In this document: piece after piece, positions 12,125 through 24,173 of the stretch
Layout of the letters: each line of letters opens with the position of its first letter
Numbering within the stretch: position 1 is the stretch's first letter
Assembly: GCF_004011695.2 (NCBI RefSeq)
Contig: NC_082418.1
Location: 1,054,001-1,118,000, forward strand
DNA length: 64,000 bases
Source of the DNA: Ascochyta rabiei
Taxonomy: Eukaryota; Ascomycota; Dothideomycetes; Pleosporales; Didymellaceae
Reading direction: 5' to 3'
The notes under the pieces: model-generated
Seen by the model: only the letters and a program-made list of their open reading frames with translations
Database searches by the model: none
Told to the model about the DNA's origin: nothing
Made by a program: the position numbers and the translations under genes

Positions 12125-12850
12125 ACACCACGCTACAGCTCGTCACGCAGGAACGTTGAAGGTGAGACATGGGACAAAGCGCTTGTTGATGACCGCCTGC
12201 ATGGCAGTTGCCTACTCTCCTACAAAGAAGCCACATCGTACTGCCCGTCCCGTGCTTCGCCATCCTCCCTGAGACAGGCAGAAGCATTACTTGCAGCATG
12301 GCTTGCTGCGTCACCCACCAATGGGTCTGTCCCTCGATGCATGCTTGCCTAGGTATTTCGAGCCCTGAGCCACATGATCAACACAGCTGTTCTGCTCAGC
12401 CAGACAATAATGACGAGTGCCGTTCCAAGCACGCCAGCGTTCATTGAAACGTTGCCCGCGCCCCAATCCTCCGAGTCCTCCTGTTGTTAAGAAGACAGCC
12501 ACGAGACGAGGGTCCACTACGAACTGCATTCCTACACTTCATGCCCATGTTGGGCAAGTATATCTTCCCTTCTGCCTTCACGCAGCACGCTTTGCACTAC
12601 CTGGCAGTTCGGTCTCCTTCAACCTGAGATGATGCTCGTTTTGCAGCATCGATTCACTCTCGATTTGTTGAATGGTTGTTCATCTCCGAGCCCGAACTGG
12701 GTCAATGCCGCGGTCTTGAAGTAGTAGTGATCACCTCTCAGGTCCTTGCGTTCGATCAGCCAATAGGAGTCCACGGGTGGCGGCGACGGCATCTTGTCGA
12801 ATTGCCGTTTCAAGCTCCGTCGTTGTCGACAAACAATACCATCAGTAGCC

Positions 12851-13858
12851 ATGGCCCTTCGCATACCGACTCTACGGCACGCGCTCCGTCAGCCTCTGCC
12901 CAACCCGAGACTGTGTCAGCGCCGCTGGGCCCAGGTCCAGGACGTCCGCTTTCTTGCAACTCACAGTGCGGAAGAAAGGATCTTGTCCAAGTACAAGGAC
13001 AAGCTCGCCTCCAAGGCACAGAAGGAGGGGGTGAAGGACATCGCCGAGCTGAAGGAAAAGCATCGAGAGAAGATTGAGGAGCTGAGGAAAGCCGCTATCG
13101 TTCCTGGCGCAACAGGGCCTTTGACACCACCGCCTTCGCCATCACCATCTGGCTCCTCGCCATCATCGCCTTCGTCTACATCCACCGTATCATCCTCGCC
13201 ATGGCCTTCTCCGCCTCCTCCGCCAAAGCCTCGAGACCCTAAAGCGCCACCGCCAGGCATCAAGACACTCGCTTCTTTCCTCGATGTCTCCAAGATTAGC
13301 TCGCTGCCCGAGAAAGAGATTCAGACTCTCTGGAGACTGCGCCACGCCTCGAACCCGCAGAGCATACACTTTTCCGTCCCTGCTAGCACGTTTTCTTCGC
13401 TGCTCCAAACAGCGAAGCAGCACCCTGCATTTGTGCTACCGGTACCGCGAGAGATTCCTGTCGAGCAACAAGAAGGCGGGCAAGCCAATGGTCAAACACA
13501 GCAAGCTGCTGAGCTACACTACCTCCAATTCGCACACCCGCATGTGGATACGACGACATTACTCTTCACATCGCTTGCCGAGTTCAAGCTACGAGGCGAA
13601 TTCGCCAGCCCGCACACAACCATAACATTCCATCAAGAGCTGGCAGATAGTCACAACCTGGTTCTTGGCCAGGGCCTCGTAATGGAGGACAGGGGTATTA
13701 AGGTGGATGAGGCGAGGTGGTTGGTCATGTGCATGCAGAAGTTTTACGTACAGAGTGAGGAAGGCAGAGGAAGAGGTGAACTGCTCAAGCAATTCACGTC
13801 AGGCGATGCAGGGTTTAAAGTCGAGAGGCTGATTGACGAAGCTGAGAAGGTCTTGTGA
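12851..13858 (+). CDS. ATP11: ATP11, F1-ATPase assembly chaperone (mitochondrial)
   Basis: Binds free F1 beta subunit in the mitochondrial matrix and helps assemble F1-ATPase. A single exon of 335 residues. The N-terminus is an arginine-rich targeting sequence (MALRIPTLRHALRQ ... RLCQRRW). A helical stretch follows (ERILSKYKDKLASKAQ), then a long proline/serine-rich linker at about 97-140. The conserved ATP11 core begins with KTLASFLDVSKISSLP and continues with IQTLWRLRH. Late family motifs are HYLQFAHPHVDTTTLLFTSL and FTSGDAGFKVERLI. An in-frame ATG 57 nt upstream exists, but the chosen start gives a better presequence. The proline/serine linker is longer than I would expect for yeast Atp11. 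Confidence 0.93.
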   Translation: MALRIPTLRHALRQPLPNPRLCQRRWAQVQDVRFLATHSAEERILSKYKDKLASKAQKEGVKDIAELKEKHREKIEELRKAAIVPGATGPLTPPPSPSPSGSSPSSPSSTSTVSSSPWPSPPPPPKPRDPKAPPPGIKTLASFLDVSKISSLPEKEIQTLWRLRHASNPQSIHFSVPASTFSSLLQTAKQHPAFVLPVPREIPVEQQEGGQANGQTQQAAELHYLQFAHPHVDTTTLLFTSLAEFKLRGEFASPHTTITFHQELADSHNLVLGQGLVMEDRGIKVDEARWLVMCMQKFYVQSEEGRGRGELLKQFTSGDAGFKVERLIDEAEKVL

Positions 13859-14632
13859 AGGCCAATCTCTGACACGAATTGTACGACCACCGATGTAAAA
13901 TACAAGTTGTGCATATAGAAGCATATCGTATCTATATGAACTAGGGCTACATGTTCTTGACATAGGCATTGTTCTGGTATAAACACGCTCTGACTATTCG
14001 TCGCTCGAATTATCAAGGATTTCAAATATATTACAGAGTTGGTACATGGATGACAGCGTCCCTGACTGCATTTGTGGACATATCGAGGCAGCATGCCCCC
14101 TTCAAGATGTCGTCGTTTTCAAGCTTGGCTCACGTTGAGAACATTTGTCTTCACTGGTCACATGCAACAACACCAACAAGCCATGGTCGTATCCTCACCC
14201 AAGGTGTTGCTTTGACTCGTACAAGTACACGCAAGCAGCAAGCCTCTTATCTAGCAGTGAAGCTGGCAACCCTCGCATCAAGTATTCAAAATCATCGAGA
14301 CTACATGCAGTCTTTTATCTACCTTTACGTTGCAGAGAGCTCGACAGAGTTGCTGTGACAGTCTTCCGTTCAAAGAACCCTGACAAGGGAGACCGAGCAA
14401 AGTGACTGGACCCTGGCGGTAGTCGCAATCGAGTTAAACTGCAGCCCCACGCGTCCTGAGGCGGTGAGGATCATGAAACCCTGTCAGGCCCCTCCAAAAG
14501 ACACGAAGTTCATTGAAGCTCCCTTACATATTGTCAGTCCGTCCGACAGTTGAGTATTCAAATTGAACAGTTGTTGTCTACATAGTTGACAACCAATCAT
14601 CCCCACGAAAAGACATCGACTCGTATTTCAAG
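13859..14632. other. Intergenic, no gene seen
   Basis: 774 bp between ATP11 and the phosphomannomutase gene, both on the plus strand. Small frames of up to about 130 codons occur on both strands, but none has a recognisable domain or plausible splice structure. It probably holds the ATP11 3' end and the phosphomannomutase promoter. Confidence 0.5.
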
Positions 14633-15684
14633 ATGGCCGCCGCTGCTTCTGTTTACCCGCCGCTTGACCAACGTCCGGTCAAGAACACAGTGCTTCTGTT
14701 TGACGTTGATGACACACTCACAAAGCCGCGACAGGTACGAAGACTTTCTTTTCGCTCGACAAAGTTCCCGACTATCCTCCCAGGTCCCTCAAGATTTAAC
14801 AGAACTGCAACGAAACCTGGGCGATCTACACCATCACATACATCCACGGTCATGAACGCAGTGCTGACAATAAATCCAGCTTGTCAAGCCGGAGATGCTC
14901 CAGCTGCTCTCTGAGCTCCGTCACAAGGTCGCCATTGGCTTCGTAGGAGGCTCGAACCTGGCCAAGCAGCAAGAGCAGCTCGCAACCGCGGACATCAACG
15001 TCACATCCCTCTTTGACTTCTGCTTCGCCGAGAACGGTCTCACTGCGTACCGGCTGGGGGAGCAGCAGGCTAGCCAAAGCTTCATTGGCTGGATTGGCCA
15101 GGAGAAGTACAACAAGCTTGTCAAGTGGTACGTCCCCCTCTGTTTACGAGAAGCTTCATGACAGGTCAATCGACCAGACGTCCAAAAGAGCCCAGAGCTA
15201 ACAAACTTGTTCTAGGATTCTTCACTACATTGCAGACCTCGACATCCCCATCAAGCGCGGTACCTTCGTCGAGTTCCGCAACGGCATGATCAACGTCTCA
15301 CCCATTGGCCGTAACGCCTCGACCGAAGAGCGCAACGAGTACCAGAAATACGACATCGAACACGACATCCGACCAACCATGGTCCGCAAGCTGAAGGAGG
15401 AGTTCCCAGACTACGGTCTCACATACTCGATTGGTGGGCAAATCTCGTTCGACGTGTTCCCAACCGGCTGGGACAAGACCTACTGCTTGAACTTTATTGC
15501 GAAAGAGAAGGAGAGGGAAAACGGTGTGGATTACCAGACGATTCACTTTTTCGGCGACAAGACCTACAAGGGCGGAAACGACTACGAGATCTACAGCGAT
15601 GAGAGGACAATTGGACACTCGGTCAAGAACCCAGACGACACATATGCGCAGTTGCAGGAGTTGCTCAAGTCCTTTCAGCAATAG
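14633..15684 (+). CDS. SEC53: Phosphomannomutase (SEC53/PMM)
   Basis: A cytosolic HAD-superfamily enzyme that interconverts mannose-6-phosphate and mannose-1-phosphate. It supplies GDP-mannose for N-glycans, O-mannosylation and GPI anchors. Exons 14633-14734, 14880-15127 and 15216-15684 give 272 residues, the normal size. The catalytic HAD motif is FDVDDTLT, with the nucleophile Asp24 and acid/base Asp26. Other family landmarks are [48 protein letters not shown] and [19 protein letters not shown]. The metal-binding C-terminus is [17 protein letters not shown]. The first intron (145 nt) and second (88 nt) are longer than most here. Secure. Confidence 0.98.
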
Positions 15685-17387
15685 CAGGCAAGTCTGTGGG
15701 CGATTTCGATGCGAATGTGCAGGCTGGAGATGTTTCCGCTACGAGAAGTATGAGGTGAGCATAATATGATAGCTGGCATAAGTCGTGTAGTGTGTAGCGG
15801 TGTCCACGGGTACGGACCGAGAACAAAAAATCCTATTATCCGGTCTAAGCCAATACGATTAACACTGGCTGCTGACTCTCATGCTGTCTGCCCTGTGCAG
15901 AGTTATAAAAATTGCAATATGCAGTGCTTGATCACAAGGCACTGCACGACCCACCTACACAACTCATGCCAGCTACCATATCAGAGCGAGCGTTTCCTAT
16001 AATCAAAAAACCATTTAACATGGCATCACCACGTGCAGATGATATCCGAGTTCCAACAAACACGTCCAAAGCACCACTCAAAACCAACCCCTGAAGCACG
16101 CACTCAAGTCGTAGAACCAAGAACCAGCCCAGCGTCAGCATTCCTCGTCCCTCGTCCCTCATCCCTCGTCCCTCCCTCAGACCCCTTATTCAGAGCCCCC
16201 CTTCCTCCGCACATGCCGACGAGACCCTTGAACAAACCAAAAAGCCATAACAAACGAGTCGTAACAGCGTATTCCCGATACGGAGGCGGTCGTATTCGCA
16301 TCTACATCCTTAACTGCGATTGCACTGGATCGAATAGGATGGGATGCGGTAGGTAGGTAGGGTAACGATGGAACATGGTGGGACATGCCAACTAACTACC
16401 TGACTACTTACCTACTTACCTACTTACCTACCTACTTACCTACTTACCTACTCACCTACCTACTTACCTGCCTACCTACTGTGTAGTGCTGCGCCTCTCC
16501 CGAATCGAATCGATATCCCGTCTCATCCGATCCTATACACACATGCTATATACCTACCTACAGCTGTGCATACTATACTGTATGCATGCCGATCGAATAG
16601 TCAATAGTGCGATCGAAGCAGGGACCCGGCGTGTTTTCGATGCGCGGGTCCGATTAGCTTTTTGATTTGTGTTTTGAGGAGGAGGGTCGGGCCGCAATTG
16701 CAATTGCAGTTGCAGTGCTGTGCAGTTGTGCATCAGTCTAATTGACAGTTTCAATGACCGCGTTTCGCATTAACGAACACGTCAGAAATGTTTGTCCTGG
16801 GGGCGCGCGTTTGGGAACGGGTCACGTGCAAAATATAAGTCGTGCGCGACATGCCATGGTACAGCAAGTGGGGGGGCTCTAGTGAAACTATTGAGGGACG
16901 GACACAGATTTGTTCGCAATGACGTGCAGTGCTACCATACTGAGCAGGAATTGCGACTTTGGTGTTCAGCCTTGCTGTACAAGCAAAGGCCATGTTAAAT
17001 TCGACTCTCTCTTGTGCGTGTAGCTCTACTCTGGATCAGTCGCAAGTGAAGAAAACGCCTTGTAAACACCGAGCTCCTTGTTTCCGGCCCAAATGCATTG
17101 ATATGCCCTGAGGCGGAATGCGCCCGGTACCCCCAATCGCCGTGTCCTGTCGAAAGAAATATAGGCAAAGACGAAACAGAAATATGTACATTAGGTACAA
17201 TCAATAACGTCAGGAAGAGGATATCATAATGATACCTGAGAAAGGTACGCGCGTAGTCGTAGTCGATGATCATGCTCGAACGATATACTGAGTGACTCTA
17301 GCAGATGTTAGCAGTACTCTCGTGTGTGTGCGATGCAGGATAACGGACCTGTGACAGTGTTGTTGCTAATGGAGCCCATTTTGGAGC
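15685..17387. other. 1.7-kb intergenic region with TACC-rich microsatellite
   Basis: A stretch between the convergent ends of phosphomannomutase (+) and the small membrane-protein gene (-). No supported gene. It contains a run of CTCGTCCCT variants near 16144-16182, and a GGTA/TACC-rich block at 16348-16480 described separately. Confidence 0.5.
16348..16480. repeat. GGTA / TACC inverted microsatellite block
   Basis: A short (GGTA)3-type run (16348-16364) is followed after about 30 bp by roughly 85 bp of TACCTACTTACC-type repeats (16395-16480). The two arms are reverse complements, so transcripts or single strands could fold into hairpins. The units are imperfect. Confidence 0.85.
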
Positions 17388-17984
17388 TCAGTTGTGTGGT
17401 ATCTCCTTGCTCTTACCGTCACCGGCCCATACACCACCGCCAACCGCTCGCGAGATGCCTACGCCAAGACCGACCGCGGCGCCCACGACGAGGAGAGCGA
17501 TGATGATCTTAACCCATAACCTCTGCTTGCTGGTCAGGCTTTGGAAAAGGTTGCAGCCCTTCTTGCGCTTGTGGTCCTTTCGCTTGTCGAGCACAGCTTG
17601 CCTCGAGGGCCACATTGTGCACTCCTTGACTTCCTTGACGCGACCGTCGACCGAAACCTTGGGCAGCTGCTGTGTGGTGGCGGCTGATAGTGGAAGGCCA
17701 GCCTCGAGGTCTCGCTCGTAGGGGTTGATCTCGAGAAGTGTCTTGCTCTGTGGTGCGCTGAGGTTGTCGAGGGAACGACGAGCATCAGGGTGGTTGTAGA
17801 AAGCAGAGTAGGGGTTCGACGAGTCGATAGCCATCTCTTTCTTGGCGGCTTCTGCCGTGGCTGTCGTCATTGTCGACGCGTTGGACGATGGGAGCAGGGG
17901 TGTGGGCGACGATATCGACTTGGGGATGTCCTCAATGGTGGCGCCAAAGGTGATGAACTCGTGCTTTTCGTTGTTGGCAGCCAT
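17388..17984 (-). CDS. Small single-pass membrane protein of unknown function
   Basis: A single exon of 198 residues. I do not recognise a named domain. The first two thirds look disordered and polar, with the tyrosine/proline patch SNPYSAFYNHPDARRS and NPYERDLEAGLP. A conserved-looking motif VKECTMWPSRQAVLDKRK leads into a basic run (KDHKRKKGC). One strong membrane span follows near 156-180 (WVKIIIALLVVGAAVGLGVG) and ends in SRAVGGGVW with a short polar tail. The positive-inside rule puts the N-terminal part in the cytosol. Proteins with an MWP motif, a basic run and a final GISxAVGGGVW segment seem common in filamentous ascomycetes, but that is memory, not a search. Coding quality looks real: hydrophobic and charged blocks are coherent over the whole frame. 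Confidence 0.75.
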   Translation of the reverse strand: MAANNEKHEFITFGATIEDIPKSISSPTPLLPSSNASTMTTATAEAAKKEMAIDSSNPYSAFYNHPDARRSLDNLSAPQSKTLLEINPYERDLEAGLPLSAATTQQLPKVSVDGRVKEVKECTMWPSRQAVLDKRKDHKRKKGCNLFQSLTSKQRLWVKIIIALLVVGAAVGLGVGISRAVGGGVWAGDGKSKEIPHN

Positions 17985-19754
17985 TGCGATGTTGCAAGAA
18001 GTGGTTCACGCGGAGGGAAAGTGTAGTAGCAAGGACAGTGGTTGCAGTCGTGGTGTATGTGGTGTACGTGGTGCCGCAGGGACTGGCTTACTGCAGATGC
18101 AGATGCAGTGGAGTAATGTTGTGCGACGTTTGGTGACCAAGCTGAGTCTACGAGTCTACAGCAGGTGATTTGACTTGGTGTCGACTGCCGCGAGGAGAGA
18201 TTCAAGTCCTGAGATGGAAGGCTCAACACGATAGGGGTGCCGTTGTGCCAGGAAGGAGCGAACAAGACAAATGAAATACAAGGTAAGGTAAGGTAAGGTA
18301 GCTGGTCGACCGGCGCACGTCAGCTACGATTGCTGCAGGGGAGGAGCAGAGAACGACGAGAGAGCAGCGGAGATGAATCGTTCAGCTAGCAAGAAGAGCG
18401 TAGCTGGTGGGCGCAGGGCATGATAATGAGCGATAATGAGCTTGGAGGAGAAGCGCAAGGCCCAGGGCCGGGGGCAGGTCTGAGCGAACGTTGAGTTCCA
18501 GGCTAGAGGGCCGATCGAAATGCTAGGCCGGATACAGCACACGATCCCTGCAAAGCGACGACTCTCGGCCCTTTCGTTTGATAGGCTGAGGAGGCAGCCA
18601 CTGCTCTTCACTTGTGTGCACTTGTCTGTCCCAGCAGCCGTCTGCGCTCACCCCCAACGCCCGCTACGGTCCACGTCGACAAGCTTCTCAAACACCGCTC
18701 TTTCGTTTCTTGGACTGCAGCCGTCTTGTCGCAGCTGAGGAGCTTGTTGCAGCCCCCCAAGAACAAAGTGTCTTGACGCTGCTGCAAGCCTTCCATGGAC
18801 TCGTCACGGCGTCCCTGAGCCAGTCCTGAACAACACCGCGCTGGAAGCAGACAAGCTTGCTTGGTCTGGAATCCGTGCTGAACGACTGGAGCTTGGCGAG
18901 CAAGCATGAGCGTGGGCGAGCAAGGTTGCGATTAGGGCGTGCAGGACTTCCATGGCTTGCCCGCGCTAACAGCATCCTGCCCACGCGGAGAGGCTGGCCG
19001 AGAGCTTGGGCGGCGCCTTGGCTTCATGCAGCTTGCTTGCGGCGCGAGTGATGGGCAAGTGACCTACTCGTCTGGTCGTGACAGACCACGCACCAAGGCG
19101 AGTCTGCTGAGAGTCTCCAGACTTCTGGAACAGCGTCTCGACTCTCGACTGCGAGCGTCGGCAACGCCGCACCGCCGCCCCGCCGCCCTGGCACAGCCAA
19201 CAAGCCTCGCCGGAGCGACTCTAAGCGGCTGCTGGCGCCCGTGGATAGTCGAGTTTTAACGCACGTGAAAAGACGCTTGAGGAGCAGAGGTGCTTCGACA
19301 CCAAGCCGCTAGCTCCTACCACGGTTTCTGCTGTCGCCTCAAGCCTCGCCAGCTGGTGAAAGTGTATCGAAGCAGCAGCCTTGCCATCAGTGAAGCTCCG
19401 CCTGACGCGGCGCGTAATTGGCCCTTGCTCAACACAACCATGATTTGAGTATGGTCAACTATCGAACGTTGCATGGTTCGCTCAACATAACGCAGTTGTC
19501 ATTGACTCTCCCGCTGGTGCGAAACAGACCCCTCGCTACACATGCCCCACCCAGCCCAACATTGGAGGAAACCAAAAGATCCCACATGCCGCCACAAACG
19601 CCACAAACGCCATAACCATGCGCATCAAGCTTCGCAAAATTACTCGTGTACGAATTAAGCCGGTCATGGTGGACTGCGAGTGCCTTTGACCCCTCCAACG
19701 CACCGCGATAAGACACCATGACCGCTAAGGGCCACACTGCTTGCGCCTTTGCCT
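17985..19754. other. 1.8-kb intergenic region, no gene seen
   Basis: Lies between the start of the small membrane-protein gene and the 3' end of the YOR1-like gene. Frames reach about 108 codons but none is recognisable. A short (AAGGT)4 run sits near 18281-18300, and CT/GA-rich tracts follow. The region probably contains a long leader and promoter for the small membrane protein. Confidence 0.45.
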
Positions 19755-22700
19755 CTATCGCGCGCCTGCCCCTTGGTTCTTCCCAAAGAAGTCATCTCGC
19801 CGGATTCCACTGCGCTCACACATGCCCTTGAAGATGCCACCCTGATCGTAGAGATTGATGGGCGTATCAAGCTCAGCAATCTGACCCTGGTCCATAACGC
19901 AGATGCGGTCGTAGTTGATGATGGTCTTGAGACGATGCGCGATACAGAGAAGCGTTTTGCCTCTGAATCCTTCGACAATCGTCTGCTGGATCTTCTGATC
20001 CGTCTCGAAGTCGACGCTCGACGTAGCTTCGTCACAAACAATAATTTGTGAGCCACGAACAAGTGCGCGAGCCAGAGCAAGCAGTTGGCGCTGGCCCAGG
20101 GAGAAATTGAGTCCCTCCTCCTCCACTACAGAGTCGAGGTGGATACGCCCTGTCTTATCGCCCATCTCTGCATCGTTTGACACAAGATCAGCCTGTCGCA
20201 AGGCAGACCACAGATCTAGGTCGCTCTTGGTGTGGAAGGGATCCAAGTTACTTCTTATACTTTGCAAAGTCAGTATGATCTTGATCAAGGATGAAGAAGG
20301 TTGTACTTACGTTCCCTTGAACAAGGTAGGGTCCTGAGGGATGATGGCCAAGTTCGATCGTAGATTCTGAAGACCAATCTTGCTAATGTCCATACCATCG
20401 ATGGTGATGGAACCGGCAGCCAGCTCCTGAAGACGGAAGAGTGCCGACATGATCGAACTCTTACCTGCTCCCGTGCGGCCCACGACACCGATACGCTCGC
20501 CAGCACGTACATGCATGCTGAGGCCCTTGAGCACCAGAGGCAGACCGGCACGGTACCGCATCTCCACGTTGTCGAAGATAATCTCGCCATGTTCGGGCCA
20601 TGTTGGTCGAACCTGGACGTCGGTGTGCAGAGGAGCTTCCTCCTCGAGCTGGGTACCGTAGTGGTAGATACGCTCGGTCGAGTTCATGTCGTTCTCTACT
20701 TCGGCCAGTTGGCGGACTGTGAACTGGATCATCTGAACAATGGTGAGGATGTAAGACAGCACCAAACCAGCGATACTGGGGTCGACTGAGAAGCGAGATG
20801 TGACGACCAGAATACCGGTGGTAAAGACGAGCAGGATGCCAACAATGTCTAGACGGGAGCTCAACCATCGCTGGTTAGCAAAAGTAAGGTAATAGGCGCT
20901 GTTCATGTCGTCGATGGCCTCCCTCACAGTGCGAGAGAACTGGTCCTGCAAGCCATAGGCGCGGATAGTAGGTGTACCCATGACAGCCTCGCCGAAACGG
21001 GCGAACACTGTACTGCGCATTACAGCTTCATGACGCTTGACTTCGCGAGCCGACGATCTGTAGAAGGCTGCTGAGAAGATGAAGAAGATGAACAGCGGAC
21101 CGAGGGCGATGGCGTAGTAGTAATAGTAGGCGATGATCAAGATGAACACCGAGATGATCATGGCGAGGGTAAGGAAGTACATACGGATAGCATCGGTGAG
21201 TGTGTTATCCATGACATCGATGTCCTTCGAGAAGCGGTTCGTGATGCGTCCGAGAGGCGTCGTGTCGAAGAAGGACATCGGTGCGCGGAGGACTCGATTG
21301 ATAGCCATATGCAGCATCTTCTTACCAGCCTCGGTACCGAAGACTGAGACGCTGAACGAGAACAGGAACATGAGAAGCGCTTGACTGAAGCCAAATGCAG
21401 CGTAGGCCCCAATGTATGCGCCTTTGCTGTAGCCAAACTTGTCCGAGGTCCAGTACGAAAGCCACAAGCTGGTGACGATGTTGGCTCCCTGCGAGAGGAC
21501 GAGCAAGATGAAGACAAGTGGTCCTACCCATATGCCGCCTGCAGCTCTGATGTACTCGATCCAGACATCCCAGGATACGTTCTTCGTGGCGCGTTCCTCG
21601 ACTTGCATCAGCGCTGCAGCCTTCTTCTGCTTCTTGGCCTTTTTAGCCATCTTTTTCTCGTCTTCCACTTCATCCTCCAGGACCTCATCCTCTTCTTTGT
21701 GCTTGTCCTCCGAGGCAGTCATGGTCATGAGCTGCTGGAACCCTTTGTTGTGGGCCATCAGGTTATCAAAGGTGTCAACGGCCTGAATACCGCCTTCCTC
21801 GACCCAGATGATCCTGTCGCATCGATTGAGGACGTGAAGCTGATGAGTAGCCAGGATACGGCATTTGTCTTTGAGCAGCCCGCAGATAGCATTATCCATG
21901 ATGTGACGGCCGACGTGTGCGTCGACAGCGCTGAGTGGATCGTCCATGAGCACAATGTCAGCATCGAAGTAGATAGCTCTTGCAATGTTCATTCGCTGCT
22001 TCTGGCCTCCAGAGACCGTGATACCACGCTCTCCAATCTCAGTCGCGTCGCCCACGGGAAGCATGTCCAGATCCGGCCTGAGAGCACAGGCATCGATGAC
22101 CTGGTCGTACCACGTCTGCTTGAACTCCTTGCCGAAGACAATGTTCTCGCGTACCGTGGCGTTCTGGATCCATGCGTACTGCGGGCAGAAAGCACGGGAA
22201 GCACCCATAACGACTTCACCGTTGGTTCTGCGCATATCGCCAGCGAGTGCGGCGAGAAGAGAACTCTTTCCGGACCCAACACTTCCGATGATGGCAACAA
22301 GCTCATTCCTGCCGAAACTGAGGTTGATACCCTTCATCTCGAAAGGTTTCTCTTCTGCTGCATCCTTCTTCCTCGCCGTATCTGCGTCGTGTTCATCCTT
22401 CTCTGTTTGCACTCTAGCCTTTGTTTCGGCCTTTGTTTCCTTCCCGATCTTCTTTCCTGACGGCCCATCCTTGGCCTCGTCGTTCGTAGGATGGCGCTCC
22501 CAGGTGAAGTCTGCATTCGAGAGTACGATGGCATCTTTGGCGTTGTAATCCCACCTGGCGCTGTCCTCGGCTTCTTCAGCCATCAAGAACTCCTGAATGC
22601 GCTTCACTGATGCGTTTGCATCAATGACCTGGCCAATGACCAGTGGCAGAAAATTCAACGGGATTCGCATGGAGTTGAATAAAGCCAGGGACGAGAAGAT

Positions 22701-24173
22701 CTTCGCTGGGTTCAGGGTGGGGTTGACCTGGGAGAATGTGATGAACGACAGCATAGAGGCGAAAACCGGCATGGACATTCCGACAGCGAGAACGGCGTTT
22801 CGAATGGTCAACAGGATTTGGATGCCGTGGATTTCCTTTTTCCTTATATCCTGGATGCGTTTGAGGAAGCTTGTCTCCCAGCCGAAGAACTTGACAAATC
22901 GCACAGCTTGAAGAATTTCTTGTGTCAAACCGACACGCTGATCGGTAACCTTATTGATGGCTACACGGCGACGGAACAACGACTTGACGGATCGTGCAAG
23001 TAGGGGCATGGCGATCAGAATGAGTCCGAGACCGGGCAGAGCGCTGTAGCTTAGGTTGACAAGAAGGAGGGCCGTCGTAATCAGGATACCGATTGGTGCG
23101 GTCCAGATCATATGGAAGAAGCCACTGGCTTGGTCGACACGGTACGTGTCGGTGGACATCAGGTTGACGATTCGGCCATTGCCCCAGCCTTCGCCACCCC
23201 CAGCGATGCCTTCAGGGCCCGTCTTCGCCTTCTTCGCCTTCTTCTTGAGGATCTTCTGGTACCACTTCTTCTCCTCTTCGCTGCCTGGCTTGACGTCTGG
23301 GGGTGGCGCTTCTATGACAGCTTGACCACCTGCCTTTGCTCTGCCTGAGAGCCTCATAGCCTTGTCAAATATAGCTGTGATTAGCACAGCACGGGCTTGT
23401 CCACCAACCATCATACCACGATACATGAACTGGTTAGTCGCTAAACTTTGCAGAGCCTGCATCGCTGTGATACCGACCACGAGTCCAATGCCTTCTCCAA
23501 TGTTCGGCGCTGGCGCATCTGTTCGCTGAGCGACATAAGCTCTTACAGCAAAGTTGATCAGATATCGCAGGACAAATGGTGCTACAGCCTGAATGACGGA
23601 TGCCGACAGCTGACAAAGACCTCCGACGATGAACTCCCGCTTGAAAGTGTCGTACATGGCCATCAACAATGGTTTGTCGCCTCCCTCCTCCAATCGTTTG
23701 GCGAATGCTGCATTCAGGCGCTCTATCAACACCTCAGCGCTCCTGTCGGGGTTGACGGCCCAGATATCAGTCTTCTCTAGAGGTCGTTTGTACCCAGTGG
23801 CCATCAAGGGTTGCATCCACTGGAACGAGATTCGACTGAGGAGTCCAGCGGTGTACTCTGGGCATATTTCTCGCTCCTTCGGTATCGGTGACTTGGGGCC
23901 CCATTTCAGAGGATTGAGCCTCTTGTAAAACCTCTTGTTCTTCCGTATCGAGCTCTTCGTACTTGTTTCACTGTCGCTGAAGTCTGATGTTGCGCTGGTG
24001 CTGCTCTCGAGCCGAGACAAACCTTGTCGCCTCTTGGGATCCGCCTCTGGGTCATGTGCACTCGGTTCCGTCTTTATAGGCTCATATTCGGTGGGATTCT
24101 GTGCTGCTGCCTGTGGGTCGCCAAGTCCAATGTTCTTCTCTTTCTCTCCAAACGACGACGCTGAAGATGACAT
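19755..24173 (-). CDS. YOR1: YOR1-like ABCC (MRP) ATP-binding cassette transporter
   Basis: A full-size multidrug exporter of the plasma membrane. Exons 24173-20311 and 20259-19755 (intron 49 nt) give 1455 residues, close to yeast Yor1. Order: a charged N-terminus without the extra TMD0 of long MRPs, TMD1 (about 190-580), NBD1, TMD2 (about 880-1180), NBD2. NBD1 has Walker A GSVGSGKSS near 628 and signature VSGGQKQR near 719. Its Walker B, VLMDDPLSAVDAH, has Asp where the catalytic Glu should be, the usual ABCC asymmetry. NBD2 has GRTGAGKSS near 1227, signature LGQRQL near 1341, a full Walker B (VCDEATSSVD) and the H-loop CIAHRL. RIVNLMSTDTYRVDQASGFF is typical of fungal Yor1-type proteins. 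A lysine/glutamate-rich linker joins the halves. A TCCGTGGA motif lies upstream. The exact orthologue is inferred. Confidence 0.93.

Larger units (their letters stand above)
11565..12850. promoter_or_regulatory. Divergent intergenic region of the ArfGAP and ATP11 genes
   Basis: A 1.3-kb divergent promoter region with no supported gene. It carries two separate short tandem repeats, a 7-bp unit at 11641-11717 and an 8-bp unit at 12085-12124, listed separately. The short open frames across it are by-products of the repeats. Confidence 0.5.

Noticed and set aside
21381..22460. 359-codon open frame antisense to the YOR1-like gene
   Set aside because: It mirrors the NBD1 coding region; base-composition bias of the sense gene keeps the opposite frame open. 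No domain.
1..24173. The two ABC transporters plus the ERG26-like gene as a secondary-metabolite cluster
   Set aside because: No synthase, P450 or pathway regulator lies among them, and housekeeping genes (eIF3b, ATP11, phosphomannomutase) separate them.
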